This document shows positions 17,696 to 27,055 of a stretch of 64,000 bases of DNA, in pieces. The DNA is from an uncultured Lachnospiraceae bacterium (GTDB lineage Bacteria; Bacillota; Clostridia; Lachnospirales; Lachnospiraceae), in assembly GCA_910585625.1 (NCBI GenBank), contig CAJUFQ010000011.1, forward strand, positions 16,023-80,022. The letters are read 5' to 3'. The position numbers and the translations under genes were made by a program. Below the pieces are notes generated by a model. That model was not told where the DNA came from. It was given only the letters and a program-made list of their open reading frames with translations, and did no database searches. Positions within the stretch are counted from its first letter, which is position 1. Each line of letters opens with the position of its first letter.

Positions 17696-17729
17696 AAAAA
17701 CGACCATGCACATCCGTATGGTCGTTTTT
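17696..17729. terminator. Bidirectional terminator between htpG and blaR1
   Basis: AAAAACGACCAT (17696-17707) and ATGGTCGTTTTT (17718-17729) form a 12-bp stem with a ten-base loop, A run on one side and T run on the other, serving both convergent genes. Confidence 0.85.
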
Positions 17730-17766
17730 ATATCCATTTATCTTACAGCATTCTATCCCATATCTG

Positions 17767-19242
17767 CTAAAATACCAGCCCCTGAGATGCCAGCAGCTCC
17801 TGCATCTCCTTTTTGCTCAGTTGATTTATCTTTTCAATATTTCCTTCTTTATCCCGGCAGACTTCAAGATATACCGCTTTTTTCCCGGAAGCGCCGTCCA
17901 TCATCAGCCTTCCTTCTTCCTTATCATAAAAAGCGGCAACCTTTTTGCCCTTGTACATCCAGCTGCCTGTTTTCAAATCAACTGCAATCCCGCAAGAGGC
18001 ATACTCCTTGGGAACCGTCGAGACATCGCCCCCTTCCACCGCATATGCGACTTCCTCATTTATGACGTCTCTATTTACGCTCCCTTCTATGTCTGATTCA
18101 TATGTTACATCATCTATCGTATACACAATTCCTTCATTTGTATCAGTTCCGTGAACGCTCCCCGCTTTGTCCACAGCATACGCCGTCTCCTCTGACGCAA
18201 ACGTCTTACCGTCGCTGTCTTGTTCCGCAATCTCATCTGCCTGGAAGATTACCTTTTCCTCTGCCCTGCCCAAGGCATAGGACGAAGTAGCAAATGCCAT
18301 GATAAGCCCCGCCGTCGCCACGCCTGACAGTACCCCTATCGCTACTGATTTTTTCTTCTCTCTCATAATTGCAACCACCCTTTCTTCTATTGCATTTCTA
18401 CAAAAACAATTTCCCCAGGACATACAAGTCCCTCTTTGTTCCTCCAGGTCAATCAGCGCAAGCGCATACATTGACCGCATATCCTCTCCTAAATATTCAA
18501 TTACATGCCTGTCGCAGGCAAGCTCCATATCCCGGTTTGCCAGCACGCACATCGCCCAAACCATCGGGTTAAACCAGTGAACGCAGCATAGCAGGACAAG
18601 AAGGAGCTTCTTCCATGCGTCAAACTGCCTGATATGCATATACTCATGAGCCAGCACAAACGGTAACTGTCCACTGTCCTCGGCTGCCAAAGCTTTCGGC
18701 AGCAATATTACCGGACGGATAATCCCATAGGTCAGAGGCGCTGCCAAACGCTCCCATTGCCGGACTGACACCCGCCGCCTGAGAGGAAGCGCTGACGCCC
18801 AGGCCTGCACCGCAGGATTTGTAACGGGAAGCGACGTCTGGAATTCCAAATACCACTTGACATAAGAGCATATATGATACACCGCTGTCAGGACAGCCCC
18901 AACCAGATAAACAAATATCCAAATGAAACAGATATCCCCTCCAGCTCCAGCCCGCACCGCGCCTTCCAGCATCGGCTCTGCATACGCATATGCATCTTCC
19001 TCCCAATCTGTTTCAACATACGCTGCCTCCTGCATTCCATCCACTCTATCTGCCAGGGAGTAAATGCTGAATGGAAAAGGAATGGAAAAAGGGAGCATCA
19101 ACCGCAAAAACGCCGCAACCCATAGAAGCTGGAATACTTTCCCTGACAGCCGCTTTCGAAACAGGCTGCGGAAGACAATAATTGCCACGATGAATATCCC
19201 TCCCGAAACGCTCATATCCCACAAACCCATACCACACCTCAT
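17767..19242 (-). CDS. BlaR1/MecR1-like M56 membrane metalloprotease with non-PBP sensor
   Basis: A 491-residue membrane protein. Hydrophobic segments lie near 12-30, 36-60, 104-122 and 210-232; the M56 zinc motif HEYMH is at 199-203 with the downstream ELACD at 240-244. After another membrane segment (about 300-320) the extracellular part (about 325-491) carries two related repeats (EETAYAVDKAGSV and EEVAYAVEGGDVS) rather than the penicillin-binding domain of classical BlaR1. The ligand is therefore unlikely to be a beta-lactam. BlaR1 proteins signal by proteolysis leading to loss of their BlaI repressor. The ATG overlaps the blaI stop (ATGA), suggesting coupling; ATG 19230 is an alternative start. 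Confidence 0.85.
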   Translation of the reverse strand: MRCGMGLWDMSVSGGIFIVAIIVFRSLFRKRLSGKVFQLLWVAAFLRLMLPFSIPFPFSIYSLADRVDGMQEAAYVETDWEEDAYAYAEPMLEGAVRAGAGGDICFIWIFVYLVGAVLTAVYHICSYVKWYLEFQTSLPVTNPAVQAWASALPLRRRVSVRQWERLAAPLTYGIIRPVILLPKALAAEDSGQLPFVLAHEYMHIRQFDAWKKLLLVLLCCVHWFNPMVWAMCVLANRDMELACDRHVIEYLGEDMRSMYALALIDLEEQRGTCMSWGNCFCRNAIEERVVAIMREKKKSVAIGVLSGVATAGLIMAFATSSYALGRAEEKVIFQADEIAEQDSDGKTFASEETAYAVDKAGSVHGTDTNEGIVYTIDDVTYESDIEGSVNRDVINEEVAYAVEGGDVSTVPKEYASCGIAVDLKTGSWMYKGKKVAAFYDKEEGRLMMDGASGKKAVYLEVCRDKEGNIEKINQLSKKEMQELLASQGLVF

Positions 19243-19598
19243 TCCAGTTCTTCTACCATTTTCCTTAAGTTGCCGATCTGCTCTTTTGACAGCTTCTTCC
19301 TGCCCAGCAAGGCTGCAAAAAGCTTATCTGCGGAACCGTCATAAATTTTATTAATCAGTTCCTCTGTCTCCGCCTCCTGCACTTCTTCCTTAGGGATCAG
19401 CGCGTGGCACATAAAATTCGGCTCAGAACGCTCGATGGCTCCTTTCTTGATGCAACGTTTAATCAGCGTATACGTTGTGTTCATGTTCCATCCCACTTCT
19501 TCCTTGAGGACATTCGAAATATGTTTTGCCGTGGCATCACCTTCCCTCCATAACACATCCATGACTTTCAGTTCCGAATCAAATAATTTCACATCCAT
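19239..19598 (-). CDS. BlaI/MecI/CopY-family repressor
   Basis: A 119-residue winged-helix repressor (MDVKLFDSELKVMDVLW at the N-terminus, the usual BlaI opening) with a C-terminal dimerisation helix region. It would repress its own operon and be removed after BlaR1 signalling. The start is ATG 19598 with GGAGGAG seven bases upstream; an in-frame TTG at 19613 lies before that ribosome site and is rejected. Two dyads matching the family's operators overlap its promoter and leader. Confidence 0.92.
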   Translation of the reverse strand: MDVKLFDSELKVMDVLWREGDATAKHISNVLKEEVGWNMNTTYTLIKRCIKKGAIERSEPNFMCHALIPKEEVQEAETEELINKIYDGSADKLFAALLGRKKLSKEQIGNLRKMVEELE

Positions 19599-19614
19599 AA
19601 TATTCTCCTCCAAA

Positions 19615-19630
19615 AACTACTGCAGTAGTT
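19615..19630. promoter_or_regulatory. BlaI-type operator, leader copy
   Basis: AACTACTGCAGTAGTT is a perfect 16-bp palindrome between the transcription start and the blaI ribosome site, consistent with autorepression. Confidence 0.8.
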
Positions 19631-19640
19631 TGATGTATTT

Positions 19641-19669
19641 ATACTACTACAGTAGTGCGATTTTGTCAA
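19641..19669 (-). promoter_or_regulatory. blaI-blaR1 promoter with second operator
   Basis: TTGACA (19664-19669), 17 bases and TAGTAT (19641-19646) on the minus strand. A second dyad, ACTACT-AC-AGTAGT (19643-19656), covers the -10 and part of the spacer. Its centre is 28 bases from that of the leader operator, nearly three helical turns, so two repressor dimers could bind the same face. Confidence 0.8.
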
Positions 19670-19694
19670 CCGAAAATTTTTCCTCATGTATGAA

Positions 19695-19723
19695 GGCAGC
19701 ATCCCCATCCCGGGAATGCTGCC
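19695..19723 (-). terminator. Hairpin after the parvulin lipoprotein gene
   Basis: GGCAGCATCCC and GGGAATGCTGCC form a strong hairpin with one bulge downstream of the gene ending at 19752. The following tract is only partly T-rich. Confidence 0.55.
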
Positions 19724-19751
19724 CTGCTCTTCTGTTTATTCAATTTGAGGA

Positions 19752-20741
19752 TTACCATGTGCAATATTTCCCATATACCTGGAAAAAACTGTCGGTCGCC
19801 ACATCGCTGTTGATTTCAACTTTCACGCTTTCCCAGACTTTTTCATTAAATTCTGAGGGAAGGTCTCTTAAGAATCTCTGGTAGACATCGTCAAATGCTT
19901 CCTTCCTGCGCTCTTCCAGTATCACAGATTTATTATCGTCGGTACGCTCCTGGTCATAATGGTTAATGCATTTTACAAAGTAAAAGCCATCCGATGCCTT
20001 AATCTTTTTGCTGATTTCATCGTTTTCCAACGCAAACACTGCCTCTGCGACTTCCGGCTCCACGCTGTTTTTACTGAAAAATACTTCCGTCTCCGCAGCC
20101 TCATTGTAACGGTTGGCAACCGTGAGGAAATCACTTCCTTCCTTAAGCTGCCGGGCCACCTCTTTTGCTGTCTCCTCATCTGACACAAAAATCTGCTCTG
20201 CCTCCATGACCCGTGCTTCCTCATCGCTGACCTCGTCATTCACGCCCTGGGTCAGGAACGTATAGAGCTTATTGGCAAGCCCATAACGCATATATAAATT
20301 CTCGATATCCCCTTGACGGACTTGCATATATTCTTTTTCCGCATCGTTCAGGGAAGAATAATATGTCCCTGCCGCCTCTTTTATCTTTGCCCGTTCCTCT
20401 TCGGTCAGGGAAATCTCATTCTCCTGCGCCAGATAATCCATCGCCATAATCTGCGCCAGCCTGGAAATGGTCAGGTCTTTCACATAATCTTCCAGCTCAT
20501 TTTCTTTGAAATCATGCCCCCACAAATCAATGCCGTACACCGTATCATACATATTCTGGTAATTTGTCAGCACGACCCGCGCTTCCGGAAGCGTACAGAC
20601 TTCGTCCCTGATTTTAAACACCTCATTATCCGTATTTTCTGCATTGACTACGACTTCGTCTCCCATCATCTGGCATCCGCTTACCGTCAATAGCAACAAG
20701 GTGCAAACCCCGGCTAGTTTCAGTTTCCTATCTGTTCTCAT
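19752..20741 (-). CDS. Parvulin-type peptidyl-prolyl isomerase lipoprotein (PrsA/SurA-like)
   Basis: A 329-residue exported lipoprotein. The signal peptide ends in the lipobox LTVSGC at about residues 18-23. A helical chaperone region (about 45-175) precedes a PPIC rotamase domain (about 178-275, with AEQIFVSDEETAKEV and SDGFYFVKC). Such proteins fold secreted proteins at the outer membrane face and catalyse prolyl isomerisation; several PPIC signature residues are weakly conserved, so activity may be low. The start at ATG 20741 has GGATGTG upstream; a TTG two codons earlier is possible. It follows the FAD oxidoreductase by 44 bases on the same strand. Confidence 0.8.
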   Translation of the reverse strand: MRTDRKLKLAGVCTLLLLTVSGCQMMGDEVVVNAENTDNEVFKIRDEVCTLPEARVVLTNYQNMYDTVYGIDLWGHDFKENELEDYVKDLTISRLAQIMAMDYLAQENEISLTEEERAKIKEAAGTYYSSLNDAEKEYMQVRQGDIENLYMRYGLANKLYTFLTQGVNDEVSDEEARVMEAEQIFVSDEETAKEVARQLKEGSDFLTVANRYNEAAETEVFFSKNSVEPEVAEAVFALENDEISKKIKASDGFYFVKCINHYDQERTDDNKSVILEERRKEAFDDVYQRFLRDLPSEFNEKVWESVKVEINSDVATDSFFQVYGKYCTW

Positions 20742-20785
20742 CAGCAATCACATCCATTTCATCCTAATCGTAATGTTTCCCGGCA

Positions 20786-22180
20786 TCAAAGTCCTTTGAG
20801 TATGCTGCGCGCCACGCTCAGACCATTGGCTGACGCCTGCTGCAGCCCTCTTGTAACCGAAGCTCCATCGCCAATGGCACGCAGCCCCGGCAGATTCGTT
20901 TTAAACTCCCTATCTACGACTACTTTATTGGAATAGAATTTGACCTCCACGCCATAAAGCAGCGTCTCATCGCTTGCCAGGCCAGGCGTCACCTTGTCCA
21001 GCGCAAAAATCATCTCTTCAGTATCCACCATAATCCGGTGGGGAAATACCAGGGACAGATCCCCTGGCACTGCATCTTTCAGCGTGGGGATGAGATTATT
21101 GCGGCACAGCCGCTCCTCCGTAGTCCTCCTACCTCTGCGGAAATCACCAAACCGCTGTACAAGGATTTTGCCATCGCAGAGCATATTGGAAAGCTGGGCT
21201 ATCTGCTTGCCATAAGCAATCGGCGTCTTAAATGGCTTCGTAAAATTCTTCGAAACCAGCAACGCAAAATTCGTATTATTCGTTTTCAGCTCAGCAGACT
21301 TATATGCGTGGCCGTTGACCACGGCAAGCCCGTCTTCATAATACTCCGTCGCCACCTCGCCGGAAGGGTTCGTGCAGAAAGTGCGCACCTTATCGTCAAA
21401 CGTCGGCGTATGGTAGACAAGTTTTGCCTCATATAAGTTTTCGTTCAGGAACTCCATGACTTCGTCCCTGACTTCAACCCGCACGCCGATGTCCACCGTT
21501 CCCACTTTCGTCTCTATCCCATGCTCCCTGCAGATATGGCTGAACCAGTAGGCTCCTTCCCTGCCGATGGCACAGACAATTTCCTTCCCATAGTAACTCT
21601 CCCCATTTTTTGCCACCACGCCCACGGCCCTGCCATCTTCGACCAGCACATCGTCCACCATGGTATTAAATTTCATCTCTACGCCCTGCTGCAATAAATG
21701 CTCCTGCAGTCGGCTATAAATCTTATAGCCTTCCTCCGTTCCCAAATGCCGAATCGGGCATTCCACGAGCTTTAGGTTGGCTTTGATGGCCTTCCTCCTG
21801 ATTTCCCGGATTTCCTTTTCCTTGCCCACGCCATAAACATTCTTGTCCGCGCCGAACTTAAGATAAATCTCGTCCGATTCCTGAATCAGGCTCACGGCTT
21901 CATCATAGCCTAGAATCTGCGGAAGGTTGCCTCCCACGTCTGGGGACAACGATAATTTCCCATCTGAAAAAGCCCCGGCTCCCGCAAATCCAGTGGTGAT
22001 GGAGCAGGGCCGGCATCCCACGCATTCCTTCGTTTTACGTTTCGGGCAAGCCCGCTGCTCAATCCTCCTGCCTTTCTCAAGCAACAGCACACGCAGCCCC
22101 GGTTTCTGCCTAATTAGCTCATAGGCGCAGAATATACCGGAAGGCCCGGCTCCTACGATAACCACATCATATTTTTCCAT
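20786..22180 (-). CDS. FAD-dependent oxidoreductase (COG2509 type)
   Basis: A 464-residue flavoprotein with the dinucleotide-binding motif VGAGPSG (about 10-16) and the second FAD motif near the C-terminus (RAIGDGASVTRG). A short Cys-rich insert between them (CPKRKTKECVGCRPCS, about 44-60) is typical of the uncharacterised COG2509 dehydrogenase-like family and could bind metal or act as a redox centre. Substrate is unknown. It is cytoplasmic; no signal or membrane segment is visible. It is followed by the parvulin lipoprotein and preceded by a small acidic protein in the same direction. Confidence 0.8.
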   Translation of the reverse strand: MEKYDVVIVGAGPSGIFCAYELIRQKPGLRVLLLEKGRRIEQRACPKRKTKECVGCRPCSITTGFAGAGAFSDGKLSLSPDVGGNLPQILGYDEAVSLIQESDEIYLKFGADKNVYGVGKEKEIREIRRKAIKANLKLVECPIRHLGTEEGYKIYSRLQEHLLQQGVEMKFNTMVDDVLVEDGRAVGVVAKNGESYYGKEIVCAIGREGAYWFSHICREHGIETKVGTVDIGVRVEVRDEVMEFLNENLYEAKLVYHTPTFDDKVRTFCTNPSGEVATEYYEDGLAVVNGHAYKSAELKTNNTNFALLVSKNFTKPFKTPIAYGKQIAQLSNMLCDGKILVQRFGDFRRGRRTTEERLCRNNLIPTLKDAVPGDLSLVFPHRIMVDTEEMIFALDKVTPGLASDETLLYGVEVKFYSNKVVVDREFKTNLPGLRAIGDGASVTRGLQQASANGLSVARSILKGL

Positions 22181-22211
22181 CTCATTCTCACTTTCCAGCC
22201 AGGCTGCACAG

Positions 22212-22475
22212 TTATGCTTCCACTACCAGGAAACGCCCATCCGGCAGTGAAAATACCTCAGAAGCTTCTTCCAGTTCATCGTCGTCCATATAGGAAATGT
22301 CCGCGCCTTCTTCTTCAAAGTATGCCCGCACTTCTTTGATATTTTTGCACACTACCGCCATGCAGTCTTCCAAAAATTCTTCCGCATCGTCGAGGTTCTC
22401 AGCTACTCTTTCGTCAAAAAGCTGAGATTGATTGTCCAGAAAATATTCCAGACAAAGTTCATCGTATTCATTCAT
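22212..22475 (-). CDS. Small acidic protein of unknown function
   Basis: An 87-residue, strongly acidic protein that I do not recognise by family. It starts MNEYDELCLEYFLDNQ, is mostly helical by composition, and ends SLPDGRFLVVEA, a likely beta-hairpin. AGGAGGAG lies seven bases before the ATG. It is 31 bases upstream of the FAD oxidoreductase, so they are probably co-transcribed. Similar small proteins seem familiar from Lachnospiraceae genomes, but that is memory, not a search. Confidence 0.75.
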   Translation of the reverse strand: MNEYDELCLEYFLDNQSQLFDERVAENLDDAEEFLEDCMAVVCKNIKEVRAYFEEEGADISYMDDDELEEASEVFSLPDGRFLVVEA

Positions 22476-22703
22476 AAGCCTGCTCCTCCTATCTCTTCCC
22501 TAATATGATAGTATGAATTCCATAAAATTTCAATGCCTGATTTGCTTTGAGTTTCCCCTTTTTCTATATTAGCCTATATTTCAGCGCCAGAAATTCTTGC
22601 ACAAAAAACGTTCGGGACTGTCGCACGAATATATTTACTTATTTAAAAGGTCTTGCCGCCTTTGGCAGCAGAGACTCTGGCTCATCGCCCGCGGGAAGAA
22701 AAT

Positions 22704-23279
22704 TCATGCTAATTTCCCTATTAGCTGGAAAATCTTCGCCACCGGCAGACCTACCACATTATTGTAATCCCCCTGGATCTTCTCAACAAATACAGCTCCT
22801 TTTCCTTGTATGCCGTAAGCGCCTGCCTTGTCCATCGGCTCACCTGTGCGGATATAAGATGAAATCTGCTGCTCCGTCATCGGATACATCGTCACTTCTG
22901 TCTCCTCATAAAACGAATATTCCTTGCGCTCCCCTCCCTGCAGCACAATTACCGTCACTCCCGTATAAACGCTATGGGTATTGCCGGAAAGCAACGACAG
23001 AATCCGTGCTGCATCCGCTTCGTCTCGGGGCTTGCCCAAAATGTTCCCTCCGAACGCCACCACGGTATCGGCTCCCAGGACAACTGCATCCGCTTCCTGT
23101 AATCTGCCCGCCACTTCCCGGGCTTTCCGGGCAGACAGTTCCAGAACTGCATCCTGCGGCTTATTGCTTGTAATCTTTTCCTCCCCTTGTGCCGGGATGA
23201 CCTCAAATTCTGCGCCCACTTGTTCCAACAGCTCCCGCCTCCTAGGAGAGGCAGAAGCTAAAATAAATTTGTATGCCAT
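22704..23279 (-). CDS. maf: Maf-family nucleotide pyrophosphatase
   Basis: A 191-residue Maf protein. It begins with the hallmark ILASASPRR (about 5-13), then ADTVV (about 70) and a GxPxDKAGAYGIQG region. Maf enzymes hydrolyse non-canonical or modified nucleoside triphosphates such as dTTP, UTP and derivatives, and overproduction blocks septation in Bacillus. The start is ATG 23279, because AGGAGGGA lies between it and the upstream in-frame ATG at 23297. It ends before a 228-base gap and lies 29 bases downstream of addA, probably in one operon with addB-addA. Confidence 0.92.
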   Translation of the reverse strand: MAYKFILASASPRRRELLEQVGAEFEVIPAQGEEKITSNKPQDAVLELSARKAREVAGRLQEADAVVLGADTVVAFGGNILGKPRDEADAARILSLLSGNTHSVYTGVTVIVLQGGERKEYSFYEETEVTMYPMTEQQISSYIRTGEPMDKAGAYGIQGKGAVFVEKIQGDYNNVVGLPVAKIFQLIGKLA

Positions 23280-23308
23280 ATGAAAATCCCTCCTCATGCC
23301 AAGTTAAC

Positions 23309-26300
23309 TTACCAAGTTACCTCCTTATCCAAACAGAAAGAATATAGGATTTTTTCTTTCACCGCCTTTCCCAGGGCGCGCTCGACTGCCTCCTGGTAAA
23401 GCTCCATCTGCGTGCGGTAACGGTCTGCAAGCTCTCTTGCGTTTCTCACGCTGTCTGTCTTATAATCCAACAAGACAATCCCATCCTCTTCCTCGAAAAA
23501 CACATCGATAATCCCCTGGATCAAAAGCATCTCCTCACTGCCGCTCTCCTCCAGGGCCTCCCTGGCAGGCTTGCCCATGACAAATGGCTTTTCTCTGTAC
23601 AGCTTGCCTGCATGGGCTGCCTGCTGCATTCGTTTCCCCAGGGGGGACTCAAGGAATTTCCTAAGGTCAGGCAGGGAAACCAAAGCAAGCATATCTTCTT
23701 CTACCTTCTCCTGTTCCCCCATCTGGCGAAGCTGTTCCTCCAAGCTGTCCGGCTCCCTCGTAAAATCATAACATTCCAGCACACGGTGCATCGCCGTCCC
23801 ACGCTTGGCTCCCATATTTTCTTTCCGCACACCGTCCATGAAAGCCGGGACATAATGCTCCTCTTCCTTCGCTTGCTGCAATGGCCTTACAATCTGATCT
23901 GCCAGTTCTTCTTCCAATAGCCTGTCCAGCACACGGTGTTTCAGTTCTGACACGGAAACTTTCGTCCGCATCGTGCTTTCTTCTTCATAGGGATAGACAT
24001 ATGCAAGCCGCTCCGCCACCTTCTCATCCCATTCCGGGACTGGCTGCTGAAGCCTTGCCAGCAACTCTACCCTGGTCAGTTCCTGCGCTGCGGCATGTTC
24101 TGCCTCTGCCAATGCCAGGTCGTCCCGCCTCAAGAGGATGGCTGGGTATTTCCCTGGATATGTGGCGCAGGCCATCAGGATAAATTGCAGAAATGTACTG
24201 GCATTCAGCCGTTTCAGGAATGAAAGAGTCCCTTGTCCGCCCCCTGCGAAATCCTCTGCGGAAGCCTGCCCCTCCATGACAGCCTCACCCTCCGGCGTGC
24301 GCACGGCAAGTCCCAGCTCTTCTAACTTTTCCTCTGCCTTTTTCAGCACGCCGGTCAGAATCAGCTTCTCTTTTGCACGAGTCAACGCTACATATAAGAT
24401 ACGCAGCTCCTCCCCGGTATTTTCCATTGCTGCCTTTCTTGCCAGAAGCCGCCTGGTAAGCCCCGGCGTCCTCAGCCGCCGTTTCCAGTCCATGGCGTCC
24501 ATGCCAATCCCAAGCCTCGGGTGAAGCACGACCCGCTCCCGCACGTCCTGGTTATTGAACATCTTCCCAAGCCCTGACACAAACACGACCGGGAATTCCA
24601 GCCCTTTGCTCTTATGGATGCTCATGACACGCACGACGTCCCCGCCCTCCTCTCCATCGGCCACCGGGAAGTCCACCTCGTATTTCTGGAGCTGTTCCAT
24701 ATACCGAATGAAATGGAACAGGCCGCGATAGCTGGTATTCTCATAGGCAACCGCTTTCTCCACCAGCATTTCCAAGTTCGCTTTCTTCACCTCACCGCCA
24801 GGCAGCGCATAGGCATACGCCTGGTAGCCCGTCTCTTCCAAGATTTCAAATAACAGCTGGTGGATGGGCGTGTAACTGATTTTCCTCCTATATTTCTGCA
24901 GTAAGCGCAGGAAACTTTGCAATTTCTGCCGTGGCTTCCCGGTCAGCCCTGCCGCCTCCGCTTCTTTGGGAACGCCCGCATTCCCCTCGCGTTCCGCCCC
25001 CGGCTCCACAGGCATGTAATGCATCACGGCCTGGAAGAATTCCTGCTCCGGGAACTGCACGCGTATTATTGCCAGCTCTTCCCCGGTCAGCCCTACAATA
25101 GGAGAAGCCAACACTGCCGCCATTGGGATGTCCTGCCTGGGATTGTCAAGGATTTTCAGCAGATTTAAAGCTGTCTGCACTTCCAGGGAGGAAAAATACC
25201 CTGTCCCAGCCGCAGCACGTACCGGGATTCCCATCTCGCCTAAGACTTTCACGAACGTATCTGCCCAGCTGCCCAGGGAACGGAGCAGGATTACAATGTC
25301 AGAGTACCGCAGCGGGCGCAGGCCATCCGGGCTGCCTTCCCCCTCACTCTTCACAAGCTGCGCTTCCATCATCCTGCGGATTTCAGTGCCTACCGCCCTT
25401 GCCTCCAGCTCTGGCGCTTTCAACTCCGGCTCGCTTGTCTGTGCGGCTTCCGCCCCGGAAGGTTTTCCCTCCGTTTTGTCTTCCTCCGGATCTATGATTA
25501 ACAGCCTGGTGCCGAACATTCCAGGCTCACCCTCTGGAAACGCTGCGCCTGGAAATAAGGCTGCCTTCTCGTCGTAGGCAATATCGCCGATATCACGGCA
25601 CATAATCCGGCTGAAAATGTCATTGACCGTTTCCAGCACCTGCGGGCGGCTGCGGAAATTCTTATGCAAATCTACACGCTGCCGCTCGCTCTCCTCCAAT
25701 GTATAAGTATTGTATTTCTCCATAAAAAGTTCGGGACGCGCCATGCGGAAACGGTAAATGCTCTGTTTGACATCCCCCACCATGAAAATATTATGCCCGC
25801 CCTCTGCCTCTGCTGAGACTGCGCGGAGGATAGCCTCCTGCACATTGTTGGAATCCTGATATTCATCAATCATGATTTCCTCATAATTCCTGCGCAGCTC
25901 CTCTGCCGTCCGGCTGGGAGTATGGGTTTCCCCATCCACAAGGATCTTCAGCGCAAAATGCTCCAAATCATTGAAATCGAGCATATTTTTCTCACGCTTC
26001 TTTTCCGCAAATGCCCTGCCAAACGCAAGCGTCACATCAATCAGCATATCTGCAGCCGGGCGGCTCCTGCTGATATCCTCAACCATCTGTTCCGGGCTTT
26101 GGAAAAAGAACTGCTCTGTAATTTTTTTAACGGATGCTTTCACCTCGTTACGCAGCTTCTGCACCCTCTCTTTTTTCGTGATGTCGCCGGCAAATTTGCG
26201 CAGGGCGGGCAGACGCCCAAAGGACAGGCTGCGGATATGCGTGTAATATTCCTGGTAAGCACGGCATCCTGCAATCTTCTCCACAGCCTCCGCTTCCCGC

Positions 26301-27055
26301 TGTAAAAGCGCGGCATAGGCATCCGGCCCATCCTCCATTAGGCTAATCTGACAGCACTGCTTCATTTGCCTGGCCCACTGCGCCGCCAAATTCCCCAGGT
26401 AATCTGACAATGCCTCCGCCAGAGGGAGCGACTCCAGCTCCTTAAGGCTTTCCACATGGAATGGCTTCCTGCACCCCTCCAGCCACTCTTCTGCCCAAGG
26501 GTAGCTCATGGCAAAGGAAAACAGCTTCAATATGGCGTCTTTCAGCGGCTGGTCTGTCTTGCCGGTAGCAATCGTCTCAGATAACGCCAAGAACTGCGGG
26601 TTCGCTTCCTCATAATATTTCTGCAATACCCCATCCAGCACATCGCTTTTTAAGAGCTTAAGCTCCCCTTCCTCCGCAACCCTGAAATCCGGATCCATCT
26701 CAATACGGTGGAAGTAATTGCGTATCACGAACAAACAAAAGCTATGGATTGTGGTAATCTGCGCATTATGCAGCAATGTCTGCTGACGCTGGAGGTGGAC
26801 GCTGTCGGGACGTTCCTCTAACGCCTTCCCGATGGCAAGCCCTATCCGCTCACGCATCTCTGCCGCTGCCGCATTCGTAAAAGTCACTACCAGAAGCTGG
26901 TCAATATCCACCGGATGGTCGGCATCGGTTATCTTCCGGATGATACGTTCGACCAAGACTGCTGTCTTCCCGCTTCCCGCCGCGGCAGAGACCAGCAGGT
27001 TCCTGCCACGAAGCTCCATCACCTGTCGCTGTTCATCTGTCCATCTTTTTTCCAT
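23309..27055 (-). CDS. addA: ATP-dependent helicase/nuclease subunit A (AddA)
   Basis: A 1248-residue UvrD-type helicase with nuclease domain. Walker A SAAAGSGKT is at about 22-30, helicase motifs include EYQDSN and VGDVKQSIYRFR, and the C-terminal RecB-like nuclease carries the GIIDVFFEE and DYKTD catalytic motifs at about 1180-1200. With AddB it resects double-strand breaks and loads RecA after Chi-like sites, the Gram-positive counterpart of RecBCD. It overlaps the end of addB by 23 bases. Its ribosome site, AGGAGGAG, lies inside the repeat sequence coding the AddB tail. Confidence 0.95.
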   Translation of the reverse strand: MEKRWTDEQRQVMELRGRNLLVSAAAGSGKTAVLVERIIRKITDADHPVDIDQLLVVTFTNAAAAEMRERIGLAIGKALEERPDSVHLQRQQTLLHNAQITTIHSFCLFVIRNYFHRIEMDPDFRVAEEGELKLLKSDVLDGVLQKYYEEANPQFLALSETIATGKTDQPLKDAILKLFSFAMSYPWAEEWLEGCRKPFHVESLKELESLPLAEALSDYLGNLAAQWARQMKQCCQISLMEDGPDAYAALLQREAEAVEKIAGCRAYQEYYTHIRSLSFGRLPALRKFAGDITKKERVQKLRNEVKASVKKITEQFFFQSPEQMVEDISRSRPAADMLIDVTLAFGRAFAEKKREKNMLDFNDLEHFALKILVDGETHTPSRTAEELRRNYEEIMIDEYQDSNNVQEAILRAVSAEAEGGHNIFMVGDVKQSIYRFRMARPELFMEKYNTYTLEESERQRVDLHKNFRSRPQVLETVNDIFSRIMCRDIGDIAYDEKAALFPGAAFPEGEPGMFGTRLLIIDPEEDKTEGKPSGAEAAQTSEPELKAPELEARAVGTEIRRMMEAQLVKSEGEGSPDGLRPLRYSDIVILLRSLGSWADTFVKVLGEMGIPVRAAAGTGYFSSLEVQTALNLLKILDNPRQDIPMAAVLASPIVGLTGEELAIIRVQFPEQEFFQAVMHYMPVEPGAEREGNAGVPKEAEAAGLTGKPRQKLQSFLRLLQKYRRKISYTPIHQLLFEILEETGYQAYAYALPGGEVKKANLEMLVEKAVAYENTSYRGLFHFIRYMEQLQKYEVDFPVADGEEGGDVVRVMSIHKSKGLEFPVVFVSGLGKMFNNQDVRERVVLHPRLGIGMDAMDWKRRLRTPGLTRRLLARKAAMENTGEELRILYVALTRAKEKLILTGVLKKAEEKLEELGLAVRTPEGEAVMEGQASAEDFAGGGQGTLSFLKRLNASTFLQFILMACATYPGKYPAILLRRDDLALAEAEHAAAQELTRVELLARLQQPVPEWDEKVAERLAYVYPYEEESTMRTKVSVSELKHRVLDRLLEEELADQIVRPLQQAKEEEHYVPAFMDGVRKENMGAKRGTAMHRVLECYDFTREPDSLEEQLRQMGEQEKVEEDMLALVSLPDLRKFLESPLGKRMQQAAHAGKLYREKPFVMGKPAREALEESGSEEMLLIQGIIDVFFEEEDGIVLLDYKTDSVRNARELADRYRTQMELYQEAVERALGKAVKEKILYSFCLDKEVTW

